The position numbers were made by a program, and so were the translations under genes. This document shows, piece by piece, positions 1-11,100 of a stretch of 64,000 bases of DNA (positions are counted from its first letter, which is position 1; each line of letters opens with the position of its first letter). A model generated the notes under the pieces. It ran no database searches. It saw nothing but the letters and a program-made list of their open reading frames with translations, and was not told the origin of the DNA. The stretch is from Sipunculus nudus (Eukaryota > Annelida > Sipuncula > Golfingiida > Sipunculidae), in the NCBI GenBank assembly GCA_026874595.1, contig CM049320.1, forward strand, positions 43,224,714 to 43,288,713, written 5' to 3'.

Positions 1-177
1 TGAACCTTGGAATATGGGCCGAGTAAGGGAATGCTAACTTTTTTAACCTCCCAAATTTCGGACAGCCCGCATGGTGTTTTCCGGATGCTTGCATTCCGGA
101 GAATGCAGATTTCTAGTTTTTTAATATATAAAGGTCTCTATTATGTATGCCATGATATATTAATGCTAATGAAAAAA
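1..177. other. unassigned AT-rich flank
   Basis: No gene, RNA or repeat is recognised here. The sequence becomes AT-rich toward the first minisatellite block. Confidence 0.5.
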
Positions 178-951
178 TAGTGATAACTGATATTTTTAAA
201 TAAGCAAAACTGTAAAGTTCTGTTACATTAGATAAGCATAACTGTAAAGTTCTGTTATATTAGACAAGCATATAACTGTAAAATTCTGTTACATTAGACA
301 AGCATAACTGTAAAGTTCTGTTACATTAGACAAGCATAACTGTAAAGTTCTGTTACTTTAGACAAGCATAAATGTAAAGTTCTGTTACATTAGATAAGCA
401 TAACTGTAAAATTCTGTTACATTAGATAAACATAACTGTAAAGTTCTGTTACATTAGATAAGCATAACTGTAAAGTTCTGTTACATTAGATAAGCATAAC
501 TGTAAAGTTCTGTTGCTTTAAATAAGCATAACTGTAAAATTCTGTTACATTAGATAAGCATAACTGTAAAGTTCTGTTACATTAGATAAGCATAACTGTA
601 AAGTTCTGTTACATTAGATGAGCATAATTGTAAAGTTCTGTTACATTAGATGAGCATAACTGTAAAGTTCTGTTACATTAGATGAGCATAACTGTAAAGT
701 TCTGTTACTTTAGATAAGCATAACTGTAAAGTTCTGTTACATTAGATAAGCATAACTGTAAAGTTCTGTTACATTATAAGCATAACTGTAAAGTTCTGTT
801 ACATTAGATAAGCATAACTGTAAAATTCTGTTACATTAGATGAGCATAACTGTAAAGTTCTGTTACATTAGATAAGCATAACTGTAAAGGCTTCGAATAT
901 AGAAAATGAGTATTTCATAGTGATAAACAAAATATGCATACTAAGTTATAG
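178..951 (+). repeat. 32-bp minisatellite, block 1
   Basis: About 21 head-to-tail copies of a 32-bp unit containing GATAAGCATAACTGTAAAG and TTCTGTTACATTA, with small variants (GATGAGCATA, ACTTTAGA, occasional indels). The block has a distinctive head (GATAACTGATATTTTTAAAT) and a distinctive tail from about 889 (GGCTTCGAATATAGAAAATG), both repeated in the next block. The unit carries short dyads (AACT-AGTT, GTAA-TTAC). It is not coding: stops occur in all frames. Confidence 0.95.
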
Positions 952-1497
952 TGATAACTGATATTTTTAAATAAGCAAAACTGTAAAGTTCTGTTACATT
1001 AGATAAGCATTACTGTAAAGTTCTGTTACATTAGATGAGCATAACTGTAAAGTTCTGTTACATTAGATGAGCATAACTGTAAAGTTCTGTTACATTAGAT
1101 GAGCATAACTGTAAAGTTCTGTTACATTAGATAAGCATAACTGTAAAGTTCTGTTACATTAGATAAGCATAACTGTAAAGTTCTGTTACATTAGATAAGC
1201 ATAACTGTAAAGTTCTGTTACATTAGATGAGCATAACTGTAAAGTTCTGTTACATTAGATGAGCATAACTGTAAAGTTCTGTTACATTAGATGAGCATAA
1301 CTGTAAAGTTCTGTTACATTAGATAAGCATAACTGTAAAGTTCTGTTACATTAGATGAGCATAACTGTAAAGTTCTGTTACATTAGATGAGCATAACTGT
1401 AAAGTTCTGTTACATTAGATAAGCATAACTGTAAAGGCTTCGAATATAGAAAATGAGTATTTCATAGTGATAAACAAAATATGCATACTTAGTTTAA
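952..1497 (+). repeat. 32-bp minisatellite, block 2
   Basis: A second block with the same head, about 14 to 15 copies of the same 32-bp unit, and the same GGCTTCGAATATAG tail starting near 1436. Head-to-head spacing between blocks is 771 bp, so block 1 plus tail behaves as a higher-order unit that was duplicated, with block 2 differing in copy number. Confidence 0.93.
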
Positions 1498-1849
1498 ATG
1501 GCTGAGAAAATGTAAATGAAAGAGATAAAACCTGTTGGACTCATTTTGTGAGATTTGATTTAAAAAGAATAAACCAGTATTTATGCCAAATCTTACATAA
1601 TACCGTTTAAATTCAGCGTCTCACTCACTCATTCGACTGGCAGTTTTGCGTGAAGTACTTTATGGATACTTGTCAGACAGGTGGGTGGAGCTAAAGTTAC
1701 TTCATGAAAAAGTTTCAATCGAATAAATATAAATTGACATTTGCATTTTACTACGAAAAACGTGTTTATTGTATTTATGGAGTAATTTTGCTATACGTAT
1801 GTAGAACTGATCCATACTATAAGTAATGCATGAAATTTTTTTAACGACT
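1498..1849. other. AT-rich upstream spacer
   Basis: Unique-looking AT-rich sequence between the minisatellite and the CpG-richer promoter region. No coding signal or recognised element. Confidence 0.5.
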
Positions 1850-2477
1850 TGGCAAAACCCATAGCGAATGTGAGTGAGGGCAAGTTGTCTGCGTACGGTA
1901 TGTCGTCTGCCAGGAGTGGATGCCAAGAAGTGCACAGATTTGCCAGATAGACCCACACGGCATCACCCCCGGCGTGCCACGTAGATCCCAGATTCCTCGC
2001 ACCTTACACGGGTTTCATGTTCAGTGATAGCCGCCAAACAAATATACTTCATGTATATCGCGATAACATGTACAAACTATTGCATGCAAACAATATACAG
2101 TGATTGTGTGGCGGGTCCCGGCCGGAGAGGTGTGTGTTCACGGAGATAGATCTGGGGGTACGGGGTGTGTGAGGGAGGCAGCGAGCAAGCTGTAACAGCC
2201 GCTAAGACACCAGAACCCCTCAGCTTGGACAGACAGCCTCTTGCTAGCAGGCTGTTCGGACCGGCGGCCTATCTGTCAAGTCGCAGAAACTCCGGCTGAA
2301 AGACTGTGTTTTAATCAGTTAATTTAACCTGTTTAGTTATGAACAGCTGACGTTTGGCGTAGTATTTCTCATAATTCTGGTTGTGCGCGGTTTGTATCGA
2401 GGAATACGCAGGAAGTCTATCAAACTTGAGAAGTTCCCGCTTTAGATACTGACTGAGTCGTCATCCAGCCCAGCTTG
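1850..2477 (+). promoter_or_regulatory. CpG-richer promoter and 5' leader of the exon-1 gene
   Basis: Base composition shifts sharply here: CpG dinucleotides and GC-rich tracts (for example CCCCCGGCGTGCCACG near 1968 and GGCGGGTCCCGGCCGG near 2110) appear within otherwise AT-rich, CpG-poor DNA. It directly precedes the first coding exon, so a promoter plus 5' UTR is inferred. No clear TATA box or start site can be fixed. A short stem-loop, ACAGCCT pairing with AGGCTGT (2233-2255), lies in the probable leader. Confidence 0.55.
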
Positions 2478-2558
2478 ATGATGGAAGGGCCAGGGAGGCT
2501 GATACCGGTCCTGGCGGTGTTCTTCTTGGTTTGTCTGGCGGCAGCTACCCCTCACTCG
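2478..2558 (+). CDS. first coding exon (signal peptide) of an unidentified secreted or membrane protein
   Basis: Twenty-seven codons run from ATG to a splice donor. The peptide begins M-M-E-G-P-G-R, then has a hydrophobic core LIPVLAVFFLVCLAAA and ends T-P-H-S: a textbook signal peptide with likely cleavage after the A-A-A stretch. An in-frame TGA at 2454-2456 closes the frame upstream, so translation must start at one of two adjacent ATGs (2478 or 2481). The second has the better context (A at -3, G at +4). The exon ends exactly before GTGAGT, leaving a phase-0 intron. The mature protein lies in downstream exons outside the window, so the family is unknown. A first exon encoding only the signal peptide and followed by a very long intron is common for animal receptors and secreted proteins. 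The window holds only this part of the gene. Confidence 0.78.
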
Positions 2559-2564
2559 GTGAGT
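2559..2564 (+). promoter_or_regulatory. 5' splice donor of exon 1
   Basis: GTGAGT follows TCG, the last codon of the signal-peptide exon. It is a strong consensus donor, placed immediately after the predicted cleavage region. Confidence 0.75.
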
Positions 2565-2842
2565 CTTATAATGTACATGTAGATTTTAAAGTAGCTGGAA
2601 TATAGTATTTAATACCAACATCAAAGAATTTGTCAATTCCCTGGCACGCGGCAGTCGTTCAGTTCATCTCGTTTCCATATCACTTTCAATTATGTGCAAT
2701 CACTTAGCGCCCTGAGCCTCATGAATACCGTGTGAGCGTCTATAAATACATCAGCCAGATCAAATACTCAAGTATATATAAACATACTAAGTTATGTTTG
2801 ATCACAAGTCAACGGTACAGACACTGGTTTCTTTTACACGCC

Positions 2843-2911
2843 ACTGCGGTTTTACTAGTAATATCAAGTTATGCGGTTCCACCAGTAATATAAAGTACTG
2901 CGGTTTTACTA
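2843..2911 (+). repeat. short 26-28 bp tandem triplication
   Basis: Three imperfect copies of a unit with TGCGGTTTTACTAGTAATAT, the last truncated. Confidence 0.7.
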
Positions 2912-3293
2912 GGTGTACGTCTTGTCTATTCAGCATTCAGCAACAACAATATAAATAATAACTTAAAACTTAATAACTGATCAGTAATCTAAATCTGATG
3001 CCATCACATATCTTAGATCATACATATGTGCTTGCTACATAAAAATAGATTATAGAAACAAAAGACCTTGGGTTAAAGTTCTTAGAAATTGGAATTGGAA
3101 ACATGTTTGAAATGATATATTTGAAATAAACAATATTGTTATTATTAAAAATTGTTAGAAATACAATTGGAATCAGGACAATATTTTAAAAGGTTTAATA
3201 GGGCAGCTGAGAGTAAACAGGATGGAGAGCTTTTAAATGTATTCATTATTAACTCTCCATAGTTTTATATATATCAGTGTTTGTACTTTCCTT

Positions 3294-3324
3294 ATCTCTC
3301 TCTCTCTCTTTCTCTTTCTCTCTC
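3294..3324 (+). repeat. CT/TTCTC microsatellite
   Basis: An interrupted pure pyrimidine (TC)n run. Confidence 0.9.
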
Positions 3325-4779
3325 ATGTATCTTAGTTATCTGTTGCACCTACATGACTACAGAAATGGACATTTGCATGATAAAGCAGAAATGAAATTGG
3401 ACCTGTAAGTTTTGTGTGTAAAAAATGGTGTGTGTTCTCAGAATAAATTTTTGTCATTTAAATAATTTGAAAAAAAACCTTTTGTGTTAATGAAGACAGG
3501 CTGTGGGAGTCTTTCCAGCTTCTATGAATGTGTATCTAGAGTTTTATCATTTTGATAATTTTCCATAAATGAATTTCAGTAAATTAAAAAACCAATATTT
3601 CTGAATACTTAATATCTAATCATGAAGTATTCACTTTCTTTTACAAGTCATTTTGTTGACTCTGTGAACTCACAAAAACATCCTGGTGACAGTGATGTAA
3701 GCTCCAGAACGAGAAATGTATGGGGGAATCACTGACAAACCACAAAACAGGCACACAAAGATCAACTCAACAGCTTGCTAATTCAGAACAGACCTGTGAG
3801 GTTTTTACAGAACTATATTATATTTTCATTGTGATTCTTGATTTGTCAGTTTCAAGAAAAATAGCATAATAAGTTTCATTCAAGAAAACCTGTTAGAATG
3901 ATAATCTAATACACTCACTGTGTTATAAAATCATGGGAACAGTAAAGCTCCAATCAGCACAGGGAGAAGGGGTTCCCTGTGCTTCACAGAATACTATTGC
4001 GAACTTTGACCTGAGAAATGCACCAGTTGACCCCTGGGTCAATCAGCCCCATCTGACTGTCTTCCTATCAGCTTCCATGGTCTGTGTGCTGATAAGCCTG
4101 GGAAGTCTTTGCAGCCTCACACACTGATAAAGATATAAATTAAGGCAAGGTGTCAACTTTTAGTAAAGTCACTGAAGGTCTTCATTATACTCCGGCAAGA
4201 TGATGTATGAAATTAGACCATACATCACGCACATGACTGTCAGAGATGAGGGGGCTGTTGTCGTCTGGTTAGGATGCTGGGGGAAGGAATACATTAATAA
4301 ACAGGACAACCAGCTATACACCAGTTTGCCATCATCTATATGATCCCTGGAGCAAAGTACCTTTGGGGGTTAAGCCAAAGGCAATCTGGGAATATTTTTT
4401 TTTTGTCCAAAGGTAAAAATTATAAAATCTTGTTGGCTAATATTAAAACCCAGAAATGTAGCCAGAAAAGTACTCAAACACATGCAAAGGAGCATTTAAA
4501 CTGATTCATATAATAGGAAGTATTCAGTGAATTTTTACTTGGTTTACATTTCTTTTACATGATTTCAGCCACTTACAACAAACCCTAAAGTGTGTTGAAC
4601 ATCTTCTGATCCAGTGAATCTCCTGTGGTGGCCTGTAGTATCTCAGGGAAAAAATCCCCTGGAAAATAAACTAAATCTTTAATGTTGACATTGTTAATCT
4701 GTTATATTAAAACATGCATGCTTGGCTTCTGGTTGTCAAAATAGTTAGGTTGGAGACCACTCATAACAAGGGAGGCTTC

Positions 4780-4900
4780 CAGTGGCGGATCCAGAAATTT
4801 CTTTGGGGGGGGGGGGGGGGGGGAGCTAATATGTTGCAAAGTGTTACTGGCATCTTAAAGCCAGTCTTCCTATTGTATTTATGGGGGGGGGGGGGTGTTA
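4780..4900 (+). repeat. dispersed repeat fragment with poly-G tracts
   Basis: Contains CCAGTGGCGGATCCAGAAAT followed by 19 G (4805-4823) and a further 13-G tract (4883-4895). The CAGTGGCGG-type motif recurs near 30141-30172 (minus strand) and 35731-35762, so this is a piece of a dispersed family. Confidence 0.6.
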
Positions 4901-5129
4901 AAGGTCTTTGTTGTCACTTAAAAAAGTAGGGATTTTTCCGTTGTGGTGTAAAACTGGGCTCAACAGACAATCTAGTGCCTGTTGTACAAATAAAGTGGTA
5001 GAATGTCATGTTTCTGAAAGATATAATCATTACTAGAATTATTTCTCAGTTTTACTGGGTTTTTGGAGTTTTTCTGGGTTTTATTATGCGCAAATATATT
5101 GGTGCTGTCAGGCTGATTGTACAAACTAC

Positions 5130-5640
5130 ATCTCTGCATTTAGTGCTTTGGGCCCCTTTTGTCTGAACTACAAGGCTGGCTTTTAACCCTGTCCTGATCA
5201 TCATTTTAATACATAAGAGAACTTCTACCCTGTAAGGTTCTTACATTATCTAAATATCCCAGGTTTGTGGTGTTTAGCTCAGCTGACTGTAAGTCAACTG
5301 AGGTATAGGAATGGCGCTTTGTCCAGGCGTCCAGCTGTCCATTAGCAGGGCACAAATCATAACTGCTAGTCCTAGAAACTTCTAAGTGAACATCCAAGGA
5401 GGTCAATAAAAAATCTCCTTGGAAACCTAAATATAGGTCACTGCAACATATCCTCCTATGGGGCTTGAAAGTACCCCCATAGAATAATAAAAAATTTGAT
5501 ACAAAACCTCCAATATCTTGATAATTAATGCATAGATTGTCATGAATCTTGCCTTGAATATTGTCCATGACTAGTTTTGTCAGTTCCTGAATAGTGTTGG
5601 CGCCACCTGTATTTTTTTATTATTTTAACAAATATTTTTC
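5130..5640 (+). mobile_element. degenerate hairpin-headed dispersed element
   Basis: AGCTCAGCTGACT followed by GTA and AGTCAACTGAGG (about 5276-5304) resembles the head hairpin of the element at 55202. A block at 5540-5620 (CATGAATCTTGCCTTG, then GACTAGTTTTGTCAGTTC) is about 80 percent similar by eye to 55134-55200. It ends near GGCGCCACCTG. No transposase is visible. Confidence 0.6.
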
Positions 5641-6539
5641 TATTTTTTCTTATGATCGATTGTGGCATTTCTTCCTTTTAAAAGTTTACAGCATGCATCA
5701 GTGATATTCATACCACAATTCAAATACATGTAGGTCCATCTGCTGAAAGTGGTTGTCTCATGATCTTGTTTGGTAAACAGATTTGTTGGATTAATGTGGT
5801 CAATCAGTTACGCAATTTATCATTACCACCCCTGCAATCAGGATAACTCACAAGATTCTTGTATTCTTGGCAAGGATTGAGGTATGGGTAAGACGTCAGA
5901 GCCTATATGTCAGATTCAAATAAACCTTTATTGGTTTCTTATAACATTTTTAAAAATTCCTGTAAAGATTGTAAGCAGGATATCTGTGAAATTTTAAGTG
6001 ACATGTTTCTTTAAATTCTAGCATGTCCATAGATATGAAGCAGAAGACAACATATTTAACTTTGTCAGGACCATGACTCGTGGGTGTGATCCTGATTGTA
6101 TATTGATCAATTAATGCAGCAGATCAGATTTGTCTTGAGTGGTTTCATGGATTGTCTAAAAATTAAGTTTACTCATAGGTCTTGGGGGGGGGGGGGGTGG
6201 AGGTTATACATTTCACAAGACTTTTGCTGTGACTCACAACTTTTGATTTCTTGAGAGTTGTTCCTAAGGAATCGTTATTCTTTGTGTGGCCTGGGACAGG
6301 TCAATTAATGTTATAAGACAAGTATATTGTATTGAATCATGTTACCGACTGGGTATACTGTGTCTGTTTAGGCATATTGTTTTTGTCAGAGTCAGGTTAG
6401 GCTGTCATCTGAATGTCATTTGTTATTATGGGTCATGTCAATTATTGTACAGGTCACTCAGGATATTTCAGCTGCTTATGAAGAAATCAAAGATCCCTCT
6501 TAAACTTTCGAGATTGAGTTCTGCACTCTGGATTGGCTA

Positions 6540-6690
6540 GGTTTCTGTTGCTGGTATCGGTGTGGGTTTGTATCCTGCCTGGCCTCTGTGGCTGTGGGTG
6601 CTGTGGCTTTCCCCAGGTCCTGGTATGGGTAAAACAGTGGCGGTCTCTCGCGGCTTCCTGCTTTTCTTGGTAGAATAACTTCTATTGGCT
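6540..6690 (+). other. possible degraded tRNA-derived repeat
   Basis: GGTGTGGGTTTGTATCCTG is B-box-like (compare GGTTCGANTCC) and sits in a GC-richer island, but no convincing A box or second copy in the window was found. Confidence 0.2.
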
Positions 6691-7539
6691 CCATCTAAAT
6701 TTCAAAATTAGGCTTAGGGGGTGCGCAGGGCTGAAGTCTTGACTACAGCAATCATTAGCTGCTCGATAAAGCAAAAACATCTTCAGTCAGTCCGGATATT
6801 TCAGCTTCATTGATTCATCTGCAACTTACTTTAGTTTGATCTTGAAAAGGTGAAATTGTCATTTTAATTTTACATAAAGAACTAAAGGGAATTAATGAAA
6901 ACTTGTTGACTAACAATATGAAATATAGCATGTCAGAAATCTAGTTGTCAGAGCAACCATTCTGCAATGTGGCCAGCCGAGATAGGCTCAAGTTTAGCCA
7001 AACAGAGTTTTAATACCTGATAACACCAAAAGTTGGTTCTCAAAAAGAAAACGGTACCCTACAAATAGGCCTATCTGTGGGCAGTCTAATGTTAGCAGGC
7101 CAACACCACTGTAAGATAGACATGTTATTATGTGATCAGGGACTAGCTATATACATGATATGATGTATTAATTAAGAATAAAACTATTTGCTTGAAATAA
7201 AATGGATACCTTGTAACATTTGTAAATTGACATGAACTCTTTTAAGCTAGCCAACATTTTGCCAAGCCGAGTCCAGCTGACCATTAAAGTCAGCCAAATT
7301 ATGTCCAAGTCAGCCACAGTGGTGTGGCTAAAACAGCTAGAGATATACCATAACATCGCTGTGAGAGATATATAATTTTATCAGTTAATTTCACAAGTTC
7401 TTTTAAACAATCATGACATGGCATAGATTATATTGTTTCAGGTCAGCCCTTGCTGTATCTGTTTACACAAACATTACTCACTCTGTTAAGTTATCAACAA
7501 AAATAATGATAGAATGTGTTGTTAGTGAGTGATAATCTA

Positions 7540-7745
7540 TTGTGCAGTGAGTGGAAGTTCACAGCGGTGAATTTGTCAGGCCGCTTGGTCACAGACTCCC
7601 GTTACATAACACCCCCGCCTCCATCTGCCGGGGATTATCTGACAGAAGCCGCTTCCAGAGAGGAAGGCCTCCACAACCACAAAAATCTCTTCATGTTGAG
7701 AATCATAACTGGATGTATCCTGGGAGCATGTCCCTGCTGAGTGAT
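7540..7745 (+). other. GC-richer unique island, possible exon or enhancer
   Basis: About 200 bp clearly richer in GC than its flanks and not part of any repeat seen here. It contains a 74-codon frame on the plus strand (7516-7740) with overlapping frames on both strands, none with a recognisable domain. It could be a conserved regulatory element or a small exon. Confidence 0.25.
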
Positions 7746-8136
7746 ACCTTGTATTCACTGTCACGACAGTCATCCTAAAATACATGTAACCATGACAACT
7801 CAATCACAGTAACAAAAATCACCACACATTATTAATGATAGATTATTTTATGTACCATCTGTATTACAGTGAATTACTCTGTATAGCATTACACCCAAAA
7901 TCGACATCTGGAGAAAATTCTGTCTATGTTGTACATCATGCCAAAAGGTCAGATTATGGACGGGTTATTGACACATTTGGTTGAACCCAGTTGTTCATTG
8001 CACAAAAGATAATTCTAAGACTGTAAAAAGAGGACTATATAATCAAAAACATTAGTAAAATTTCATTGCCTTCATCAGCTTGTTTAAGAGTTAAAGACCT
8101 GTGGCTTCTGTCATGCATGTTGACATAAACATTTTG

Positions 8137-11100
8137 CGTATCTGGAGTAGTTTGGCTGGCACCTTGTGTAAGTATTTACCAGATCCATGTGTATCTGGTT
8201 GAGTTGGGCTGCCACCACTGTGTAACTGCCTTGTCTAAGTGTATGCCAGATCCATGCATATCTGGTTGAGTTGGGCTGGCACCACTATGTAACTGCCTTG
8301 TCTAAGTGTATGCCAGATCCATGCGTATCTGGATTAGATGGGCTGGCACCACTGCGTAACTGTCTTGTGTAAGTATATACCAGATCCATGCGTATCTGGG
8401 TGAGATGGGCTGGCACAAATGTGTAACTGCCTTGTCTAAGTGAATACCAGCTCCATGCGTATCTGGGTGAGTTGGGCTGGCACCACTGTGTAACTGCCTT
8501 GTGTAAGTATATACCAGATCCATGCATATCTGGTTGAGTTGGGCTGGCACCACTATGTAACTGCCTTGTCTAAGTGTATGCCAGATCCATGTGTATCTGG
8601 ATTAGATGGGCTGGCACCACTGTGTAACTGTCTTGTGTAAGTATATACCAGATCCATGCGTATCTGGGTGAGTTGGGCTGGCACCACTGTGTAACTGTTT
8701 TGTCTAAGTGAATACCAGCTCCATGCGTATCTGGGTGAGTTGGGCTGGCACCACTGTGTAAATGTCTTGTGTAAGTATATACCAGATCCATGCATATCTG
8801 GTTGAGTTGGGCTGGCACCACTATGTAACTGCCTTGTCTAAGTGTATGCCAGATCCATGTGTATCTGGATTAGATGGGCTGGCACCACTGTGTAACTGTC
8901 TTGTGTAAGTATATACCAGATCCATGCGTATCTGGGTGAGTTGGGCTGGCACCACTGTGTAACTGCCTTGTGTAAGTATTTACCAGATCCATGCATATCT
9001 GGTTGAGTTGGGCTGGCACCACTATGTAACTGCCTTGTCTAAGTGTATGCCAGATCCATGTGTATCTGGATTAGATGGGCTGGCACCACTGTGTTACTGT
9101 CTTGTGTAAGTATATACCAGATCCATGCGTATCTGGGTGAGTTGGGCTGGCACCACTGTGTAACTGCCTTGTGTAAGTATATACCAGATCCATGCGTATC
9201 TGGGTGAGTTGGGCTGGCACCACTGTGTAACTGTCTTGTGTAAGTAAATACCAGATCCATGCGTATCTGGGTGAGTTGGGCTGGCACCACTGTGTAACTG
9301 CCTTGTGTAAGTATATACCAGATCCATGCATATCTGGTTGAGTTGGGCTGGCACCACTATGTAACTGCCTTGTCTAAGTGTATGCCAGATCCATGTGTAT
9401 CTGGATTAGATGGGCTGGCACCACTGTGTAACTGCCTTGTGTAAGTATATACCAGATCCATGCGTATCTGGGTGAGTTGGGCTGGCACCACTGTGTAACT
9501 GCCTTGTGTAAGTATATACCAGATCCATGCATATCTGGTTGAGTTGTGCTGGCACCACTATGTAACTGCCTTGTCTAAGTGTATGCCAGATCCATGTGTA
9601 TCTGGATTAGATGGGCTGGCACAAATGTGTAACTGCCTTGTCTAAGTGAATACCAGCTCCATGCGTATCTGGGTGAGTTAGGCTGGCACCACTGTGTAAC
9701 TGCCTTGTGTAAGTATATACCAGATCCATGCATATCTGGTTGAGTTGGGCTGGCACCACTATGTAACTGCCTTGTCTAAGTGTATGCCAGATCCATGTGT
9801 ATCTGGATTAGATGGGCTGGCACCACTGTGTAACTGTCTTGTGTAAGTATATACCAGATCCATGCGTATCTGGGTGAGTTGGGCTGGCACCACTGTGTAA
9901 CTGTTTTGTCTAAGTGAATACCAGCTCCATGCGTATCTGGGTGAGTTGGGCTGGCACCACTGTGTAAATGTCTTGTGTAAGTATATACCAGATCCATGCA
10001 TATCTGGTTGAGTTGGGCTGGCACCACTATGTAACTGCCTTGTCTAAGTGTATGCCAGATCCATGTGTATCTGGATTAGATGGGCTGGCACCACTGTGTA
10101 ACTGTCTTGTGTAAGTATATACCAGATCCATGCGTATCTGGGTGAGTTGGGCTGGCACCACTGTGTAACTGTCTTGTGTAAGTAAATACCAGATCCATGC
10201 GTATCTGGGTGAGTTGGGCTGGCACCACTGTGTAACTGCCTTGTGTAAGTATATACCAGATCCATGCATATCTGGTTGAGTTGGGCTGGCACCACTATGT
10301 AACTGCCTTGTCTAAGTGTATGCCAGATCCATGTGTATCTGGATTAGATGGGCTGGCACCACTGTGTAACTGCCTTGTGTAAGTATATACCAGATCCATG
10401 CATATCTGGTTGAGTTGGGCTGGCACCACTATGTAACTGCCTTGTCTAAGTGTATGCCAGATCCATGTGTATCTGGATTAGATGGGCTGGCACCACTGTG
10501 TAACTGCCTTGTGTAAGTATATACCAGATCCATGCGTATCTGGGTGAGTTGGGCTGGCACCACTGTGTAACTGCCTTGTGTAAGTATATACCAGATCCAT
10601 GCATATCTGGTTGAGTTGGGCTGGCACCACTATGTAACTGCCTTGTCTAAGTGTATGCCAGATCCATGTGTATCTGGATTAGATGGGCTGGCACCACTGT
10701 GTAAATGTCTTGTGTAAGTATATACCAGATCCATGCGTATCTGGGTGAGTTGGGCTGGCACCACTGTGTAACTTCTTTGTCTAAGTGAATACCAGCTCCA
10801 TGCGTATCTGGGTGAGTTGGGCTGGCACCACTGTGTAAATGTCTTGTGTAAGTATATACCAGATCCATGCATATCTGGTTGAGTTGGGCTGGCACCACTA
10901 TGTAACTGCCTTGTCTAAGTGTATGCCAGATCCATGTGTATCTGGATTAGATGGGCTGGCACCACTGTGTAAATGTCTTGTGTAAGTATATACCAGATCC
11001 ATGGTATCTGGGTGAGTTGGGCTGGCACGACTGTGTAACTGCCTTGTGTAAGTATATACCAGATCCATGCATATCTGGTTGAGTTGGGCTGGCACCACTA

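Larger units (their letters stand above)
2565..4779. other. intron sequence, mostly unique
   Basis: AT-rich sequence without a recognisable gene. It holds a short threefold tandem duplication (2843-2911) and a CT-rich microsatellite (3294-3324). Confidence 0.5.
5641..8136. other. intron sequence, mostly unique
   Basis: AT-rich. Contains a 14-G tract (6184-6197) and two GC-richer islands (about 6540-6690 and 7540-7745) described separately. No gene recognised. Confidence 0.5.

Noticed and set aside
178..1497. CRISPR-like array
   Set aside because: The units are contiguous tandem copies without unique spacers, in eukaryotic sequence.
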